Below are positions 5,710 to 9,215 of a stretch of DNA of 9,215 nucleotides, piece after piece. Where the stretch lies: positions 1-9,215 of the forward strand of contig CAMNBY010000146.1 in assembly GCA_946533615.1 (NCBI GenBank), given 5' to 3'. The translations under genes and the position numbers were made by a program. The stretch's first letter is position 1. The number at the start of each line of letters is the position of its first letter. Source of the DNA: an uncultured Clostridia bacterium (GTDB lineage: Bacteria; Bacillota; Clostridia; Oscillospirales; Ruminococcaceae). The notes beneath the pieces were generated by a model. That model was not told where the DNA came from. It worked only from the letters and a program-made list of their open reading frames with translations, and ran no database searches.

Positions 5710-6579
5710 CTACACGCCGTGTAGCCAGATCGCCGTAGAGCCGCAGGGGAGAGGCATCGCCGAGCTCTCGACGGGCAGGCCGATCTCGTCTGCCGTGACG
5801 GCGCCGCCAAGCTTCGGGCAAAGCACCTCGCTCAGAATATACGCCATTACCGAGGGCGACAGCCCCGTGGTGTAGCTGTTGAGCAGGAAGAAAAGCGGCT
5901 TGTCGCTGAGTACATCAGCACAGGTCTTCACAAGCCCGTAGATGCTGTCCTCGAGCTTCCAGACCTCGCCGCCGGGGCCGCGTCCGTAGCTCGGGGGATC
6001 CATCACGACCGCATCGTAAAAGCTGCCGCGCCTGATCTCGCGCCTTACAAATTTCTCGCAGTCGTCCACCAGCCAGCGGACAGGCTTGTCCTCGAGCCCC
6101 GACGCCGCAGCGTTTTCCCGTGCCCACTGAACCATTCCCTTCGAGGCGTCAACGTGGGAGACCTGAGCTCCCGCCGCCGCACAGGCAAGTGTCGCCCCGC
6201 CCGTGTAGGCAAAAAGATTCAGCACCTTGATCGGGCGTCCCGCGCCTCTGATAAGCTCCTGCATCAGCTGCCAGTTCACGGCCTGCTCGGGGAAAAGCCC
6301 CGTGTGCTTGAAGCCCGTCGGCCTGATGATGAATTTGAGCTCGCCAAGGCCGATCGTCCAGCTCTCGGGCAGGCGCCTGCGGTACTCCCATTCGCCGCCG
6401 CCCTTCGCCGATCTGTGATATACTGCGTCAGCCTTCTGCCACAGGTCGGTCTTGTGTTCGGTGTGCCAGATTATCTGCGGATCGGGTCTGACAAGCAGCT
6501 TACCCGCCCAGCTCTCCAGCTTTTCACCGTTTGATGTGTCCAATATTCTGTACTCTTTCCAACTGTCGGCAACTCTCAT
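5710..6579 (-). CDS. Class I SAM-dependent methyltransferase, RlmI/RlmK-like (COG1092 type)
   Basis: A 289-residue Rossmann-fold methyltransferase. The N-terminal part (about 1-115) contains FIIRPTGFKHTGLFPEQ (83-99), typical of COG1092/PF10672 proteins. SAM-binding motif I is VLNLFAYTGGAT (119-130); VDASKGMVQWAREN (143-156) forms the next motif; VDDC (171-174) and DPPSYGRGP (194-202) follow. Relatives methylate 23S rRNA, so an RNA substrate is plausible but unproven. It is shorter than RlmI (about 396 residues): no PUA domain is visible, and the Cys-containing motif of RlmI is replaced by FFLLNSYTTGLSP (230-242). It is therefore unlikely to be a standard m5C enzyme. A GGAGGGGG ribosome site lies 10 bases before the ATG. 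It is probably the last gene of the minus-strand operon, separated from the alarmone hydrolase gene by a family A repeat. Confidence 0.85.
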   Translation of the reverse strand: MRVADSWKEYRILDTSNGEKLESWAGKLLVRPDPQIIWHTEHKTDLWQKADAVYHRSAKGGGEWEYRRRLPESWTIGLGELKFIIRPTGFKHTGLFPEQAVNWQLMQELIRGAGRPIKVLNLFAYTGGATLACAAAGAQVSHVDASKGMVQWARENAAASGLEDKPVRWLVDDCEKFVRREIRRGSFYDAVVMDPPSYGRGPGGEVWKLEDSIYGLVKTCADVLSDKPLFFLLNSYTTGLSPSVMAYILSEVLCPKLGGAVTADEIGLPVESSAMPLPCGSTAIWLHGV

Positions 6580-6625
6580 TGTTTTAATTCCCCCTCCAAT
6601 GCTTCACCTGTGCGGATCTCGAAGA

Positions 6626-6700
6626 TCTCAGCGCCTCCCCGGAGGGGAGGTGGGTGGCTTTGCGAATGAGTTCGCGTTGCAGCCGTCAGGAAAGCATTTC
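6626..6700. repeat. Dispersed hairpin repeat, family A, copy 2
   Basis: This copy aligns without gaps to 11-85. Stem CCTCCCC (6634-6640) pairs with GGGGAGG (6644-6650) around loop GGA, replacing CCGCCCT/AGGGCGG of copy 1. A second small hairpin GCGAA-TGAG-TTCGC (6662-6675) is present only here. The stop codon of the neighbouring alarmone hydrolase gene (6686-6688) lies inside the element. A palindrome GATCT-CGA-AGATC (6615-6627) sits at its left edge. Confidence 0.7.
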
Positions 6701-7111
6701 TATTGCACGGGCGTATTTCTCCCTCCTGATGATGTCCTTATCCGAAACAGCATCGAGCCGCGAAAGATCGCTGTTGTGGCGCAGGTCGGCAAGCTTGACG
6801 GCTCTTGCCGCCGGGCTCTGCGCTATCCTTGAAATGTATTCAAAATAGTCCTCGGCCTCCCTGCGGGTCAGCACCTCGACGACCGCCGCGGCTTCGCGGC
6901 TTATCCCTGCCGAGAGCAGATCGCTGACGGTAAGGTCGGTGTCCTCGAGCACATCGTGCAGCAGGGCAGCCGTTACTGTAAGCTCGTCCGTCATCTGCTC
7001 CGCAATGTGCAGCGGGTGGAAAACATAGGGCAGCCCGCCCCTGTCCGTCTGTCCCTCGTGAGCCCTGTAGCAGAGCCTAAGCGCAGCCTTGGTCTGTGGT
7101 GTGTAGATCAT
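6686..7111 (-). CDS. Stand-alone HD-domain (p)ppGpp hydrolase-like protein (small alarmone hydrolase type)
   Basis: A 141-residue protein consisting only of an HD hydrolase domain like the N-terminal half of SpoT/Rel and like MESH1. Visible signature: YRAHEGQTDRGGLPYVFHP (15-33), with H32 as a metal ligand; LLHDVLEDTDLT (50-61), giving H52-D53 and the catalytic E56-D57 pair; and VKLADLRHNSDLSRL (105-119), giving D109 and N113. All expected Mn-binding and catalytic residues are therefore present, while no synthetase, TGS or ACT domain follows. Family members remove pyrophosphate from the 3' end of (p)ppGpp; some act on other nucleotides such as NADPH, so the substrate is inferred. Its start overlaps the stop of the NUDIX gene by 4 bases (ATGA), indicating coupled expression. 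The last codons and the stop lie in a family A repeat, so the C-terminus may have been reshaped. Confidence 0.85.
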   Translation of the reverse strand: MIYTPQTKAALRLCYRAHEGQTDRGGLPYVFHPLHIAEQMTDELTVTAALLHDVLEDTDLTVSDLLSAGISREAAAVVEVLTRREAEDYFEYISRIAQSPAARAVKLADLRHNSDLSRLDAVSDKDIIRREKYARAIEMLS

Positions 7112-7608
7112 GGCTTCTCCTTCTGCTGCTCGCTGTCGATCAGCAGCTGCTGGATTATGCTGCCCTCGCGGACTGCGGCGACGGCCTCCTCATAGCTGAA
7201 CCACGCGGCCTTGTCCACCTCGCCCGAGATGCTGAAATCCCCCTGCTCGACGGTGACGGCAAAGCCCAGCATCAGCATATCTTTTTTTACATAGGGATAG
7301 CTGCGAACAAAGCTTACGGCGCTGACCGAGAGCCCCAGCTCCTCCGTTACCTCGCGGGCGGCGGCAGCCTCGGCGCTCTCGCCCGATCTCATGTATCCCG
7401 CAACGCCTACGAAGGTTCCCGCGTTGACGTAGCTCTGGCGGATAAGGGCGATCTGTCCCCGAGCGTTCCTGACGGCGCACAGCACACAGACGGGAAACAG
7501 GTCAAACAGCGGCCTCTCGCACATCAGGCAGTAGGGCATCTCGCCCTCGTCGCCTATAACTTTTGGGACTGCTTTGGTGCCGCAGTCTGGGCAGAAGCTG
7601 AATCTCAT
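7108..7608 (-). CDS. Zinc-ribbon NUDIX hydrolase, NudC-like
   Basis: A 166-residue protein. The N-terminus holds a zinc ribbon with CPDC (6-9) and CLMC (27-30). The NUDIX domain carries a perfect box, G71-x5-E77-x7-REVTEELGL (85-93), which binds metal and hydrolyses nucleoside diphosphates linked to another group. Zinc ribbon plus NUDIX is the layout of NAD(H) pyrophosphatase/decapping enzyme NudC, but NudC (about 260 residues) has a larger N-terminal domain. Its SQPWPFP signature appears here as SYPYVKKDMLMLGF (103-116), so the substrate may differ. ADP-ribose, NAD or alarmones are possible. Start and stop each overlap a neighbour by 4 bases (ATGA), placing it firmly between the GlmM-like and alarmone hydrolase genes in one operon. 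Confidence 0.88.
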   Translation of the reverse strand: MRFSFCPDCGTKAVPKVIGDEGEMPYCLMCERPLFDLFPVCVLCAVRNARGQIALIRQSYVNAGTFVGVAGYMRSGESAEAAAAREVTEELGLSVSAVSFVRSYPYVKKDMLMLGFAVTVEQGDFSISGEVDKAAWFSYEEAVAAVREGSIIQQLLIDSEQQKEKP

Positions 7609-9056
7609 ATCATAAACTCCTCGTCGGTCCTCAGCTCGGGTAGCACGGTGAGCGGATCCTCTACCTCCTCCATAAGCTCGCGGAGAACGCGCTCCTTTTC
7701 AAGCTCGGCGGGTGTCTTGCGGTTGAGCACCTCGGCTATCTTCTTTGCGATCTGCTGGGAGTAGTCGATTATCAGGCCTGTGCGCTTGCCCTCGGCCATT
7801 ACGCGGACAAGAGCCTCGGTGCCGCTCTCGCGGACGATTATGCGGCCGTCCTCTCCAAGCTTTTTCTTGCAGTCGGAGACCAGAGCCCGCAGCTCCTCGT
7901 CCTCTGCCCAGATGCCGCGCTTGCCCTGAGGAATGTCAACGTTCACCTCTATCTGCGGGTAGGGCGTGATTATCCCGCCCAGAACGCTTGCACGGCGGCG
8001 TGACTTCTTGATTATCTCGAGCAGGCGGATACCCGTGAGCATTCCGTCGCCTGTCTTCTCGTCGTCAAGGAAAACGATGTGTCCGCTGCGCTCTCCGCCA
8101 AGGTTGTAGCCGAACTGCATCATTCTCTCGAGCACAGCCCCCGAGCCGACAGCCGCGAATGAAAGCGTTATGCCCTCATGCTCGGCAAAATCCGAAAGGC
8201 CGAAGTTGCTCATCACGGTGGCAACGCAGGTGTTGTGCTTCAGCCTGCCCTGAACTTTCAGGAATTTCGAGAAGATTGCCAGAAGCTTGTCGCCGTCGAT
8301 CACGTTCCCAAGCTCGTCCACGGCAATGCACTTGCTGCAATCGCCGTCGAAGGCAAGCCCTGCATCACAGCGCTTTTTCACAACTGTCTCGCAGAGCAGG
8401 GCAGTATCGGCGCTGCCGCAGAGCGAGTTGATGTTCTCGCCGTCGGGCTCGTCGCCGACCACAACGACCATGGCTCCAAGGCCCTCGAACACGCGCTTTG
8501 CATAGCGCGAGGCCGAGCCGTTCGCACAGTCGAGCGCGACCTTGAGCCCGCGCAGGTCACAGCCTGCTGTCTTTATCAGGGCGCGGATATAGTCCCACTC
8601 GGCTTTTTCCTCATACATTATCCGCCCGAAGCGGCGGCAGGGCTCCCACTCGGCGCTGTTCACAAGCGCTTCGATCTTTTTCTCGCCGCTGCCCGTCATT
8701 CTGTAGCCCGACGAGCCGAAGAGCTTCACCCCGTTGTACGCTGCCCCCGAGTGCGACGCGGTTATCATAAAGCCCGCGGCGGCGCCGTAGCTTTGTACAA
8801 GCGATGACACGCCCTGAGTAGGGATAACGCCCAGTATGTGCGCATCGCAGCCTCCCGAGCATATCCCTGCGCAGAGCGCAGCCTCGAGCACATCGGAAGA
8901 TGCGCGCGTGTCCTTGCCGATCAGTATTTTTGCAGGCTTTGTGCCGTTCTCTGAGCAGACAACAGCCGCAGCCCTTCCTATATTCATAACGGTCTCGCAG
9001 CTGAGCTCGCTGCCGACAGCGCCTCTGACGCCGTCCGTCCCGAACCTGACGTTCAT
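7605..9056 (-). CDS. glmM: GlmM-like phosphohexomutase with altered catalytic loops
   Basis: A 483-residue alpha-D-phosphohexomutase. GlmM converts glucosamine-6-phosphate to glucosamine-1-phosphate for UDP-GlcNAc and peptidoglycan. GlmM features are FGTDGVRG (5-12), PDGENINSLCGS (204-215), GGERSGHI (320-327) and the phosphate loop RESGTEALVRVMAEG (409-423). The phosphoserine loop is TASHSGAAYNGVK (99-111): Ser101 is kept, but the usual SHNP has become SHSG. The metal loop is DGDCSK (237-242) instead of DGDGDR or DGDADR, so the third Asp is Ser and Arg is Lys. A charged tail of about 35-40 residues extends past the usual end near 445. It may be an active variant, a paralogue with another role, or a weakened enzyme. 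AAAGGAG lies 8 bases before the ATG, behind a near-consensus promoter. It is the first gene of the operon. Confidence 0.85.
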   Translation of the reverse strand: MNVRFGTDGVRGAVGSELSCETVMNIGRAAAVVCSENGTKPAKILIGKDTRASSDVLEAALCAGICSGGCDAHILGVIPTQGVSSLVQSYGAAAGFMITASHSGAAYNGVKLFGSSGYRMTGSGEKKIEALVNSAEWEPCRRFGRIMYEEKAEWDYIRALIKTAGCDLRGLKVALDCANGSASRYAKRVFEGLGAMVVVVGDEPDGENINSLCGSADTALLCETVVKKRCDAGLAFDGDCSKCIAVDELGNVIDGDKLLAIFSKFLKVQGRLKHNTCVATVMSNFGLSDFAEHEGITLSFAAVGSGAVLERMMQFGYNLGGERSGHIVFLDDEKTGDGMLTGIRLLEIIKKSRRRASVLGGIITPYPQIEVNVDIPQGKRGIWAEDEELRALVSDCKKKLGEDGRIIVRESGTEALVRVMAEGKRTGLIIDYSQQIAKKIAEVLNRKTPAELEKERVLRELMEEVEDPLTVLPELRTDEEFMI

Positions 9057-9079
9057 AACTCCAACTCCTTTGCAAATAT

Positions 9080-9108
9080 ATTATAGCACAGTTCAGCCGA
9101 AATGTAAA
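9080..9108 (-). promoter_or_regulatory. Sigma-A-type promoter for the glmM-like operon
   Basis: On the minus strand TTTACA (9108-9103) is followed by a 17-base spacer and TATAAT (9085-9080), with TGC before the -10. The -35, spacing and -10 are the same as in the promoter at 191-219. The leader to the ATG at 9056 is short, about 20 bases, and contains AAAGGAG (9071-9065). Confidence 0.85.
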
Positions 9109-9123
9109 GCCGCGGGAATAATG

Positions 9124-9193
9124 AACAATTCACAATTCACAATGCACAATGCACAATGCACAATGCACAATGCACAATGCACAATGCACAATT
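9124..9193. repeat. Tandem heptad array (CACAATG), family C
   Basis: One degenerate unit AACAATT (9124-9130) is followed by CACAATT, seven perfect CACAATG units (9138-9186) and a final CACAATT (9187-9193). Relative to the glmM-like operon it lies upstream of the -35 box and reads AATTGTG, CATTGTG and so on. A small GC hairpin (TGCGC-GTT-GCGCA, 9200-9212) follows before the window edge. It is a simple sequence repeat without spacers, not a CRISPR array. Confidence 0.9.
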
Positions 9194-9215
9194 ATGGTGT
9201 GCGCGTTGCGCATGT

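Noticed and set aside
5577..5810. 77-residue minus-strand ORF at the end of the methyltransferase
   Set aside because: It is in another frame of the methyltransferase gene and continues into repeat family B, with no ribosome site or family similarity.
7096..7764. 222-residue plus-strand ORF opposite the NUDIX gene
   Set aside because: It is antisense to a NUDIX gene with a perfect catalytic box and overlapping operon neighbours, and has no recognisable domain.
9131..9193. Heptad array as a CRISPR
   Set aside because: Units are 7 bases and directly adjacent, with no spacers and no cas genes.

Overview
The window looks like a chromosomal segment of a gut or rumen Oscillospiraceae bacterium, most likely Ruminococcus-like. 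The evidence is Gram-positive translation and promoter signals (AGGAGG-type ribosome sites, TTTACA/TTGACA-N17-TATAAT promoters with an extended TGn), GC-rich coding DNA beside AT-rich leaders, a sortase-anchored surface protein ending in an NPGTG signal, and many short dispersed repeats between genes. No phage, insertion sequence, CRISPR, tRNA or rRNA is visible. Genus is an inference.

Left half, plus strand. Positions 1-251 hold a hairpin repeat (family A, copy 1), a short CAATGCA-type heptad stretch and a strong promoter. That promoter drives a four-helix membrane protein of unknown function (252-1103), whose stop overlaps the start of hflX (1100-2350), a ribosome-associated GTPase. A repeat-rich gap (2351-2554) follows, with a possible 22-codon ORF, a family B repeat and a perfect 32-bp tandem duplication touching the ribosome site of a phenylacetate-CoA ligase family gene (2555-3787). 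A new promoter (3831-3859) then drives a secreted, cell-wall-anchored protein with MBG-like repeats (3895-5472), which ends at an intrinsic terminator.

Middle. Positions 5473-5709 separate the two converging transcription units. They contain the plus-strand terminator, a branched minus-strand terminator and family B copy 2.

Right half, minus strand. One promoter (9080-9108) appears to drive a four-gene unit: a GlmM-like phosphohexomutase (9056 down to 7605), a zinc-ribbon NudC-like NUDIX hydrolase (7608-7108), a stand-alone HD (p)ppGpp-hydrolase-like protein (7111-6686) and a SAM-dependent methyltransferase (6579-5710). The first three are joined by 4-base ATGA overlaps; the last is separated by family A copy 2. 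The unit joins a cell-wall precursor enzyme, two probable nucleotide-clearing enzymes and an RNA-methyltransferase-like protein, which would fit housekeeping and stress functions. A long heptad array lies just upstream of this promoter.

The main points for follow-up are the altered catalytic loops of the GlmM-like protein, the alarmone-hydrolase/NUDIX pairing, heptad arrays in the same orientation and at similar distance upstream of two nearly identical promoters, and a hairpin repeat whose stem is preserved by compensatory changes. No wholly new defence or mobile system can be claimed from this sequence.
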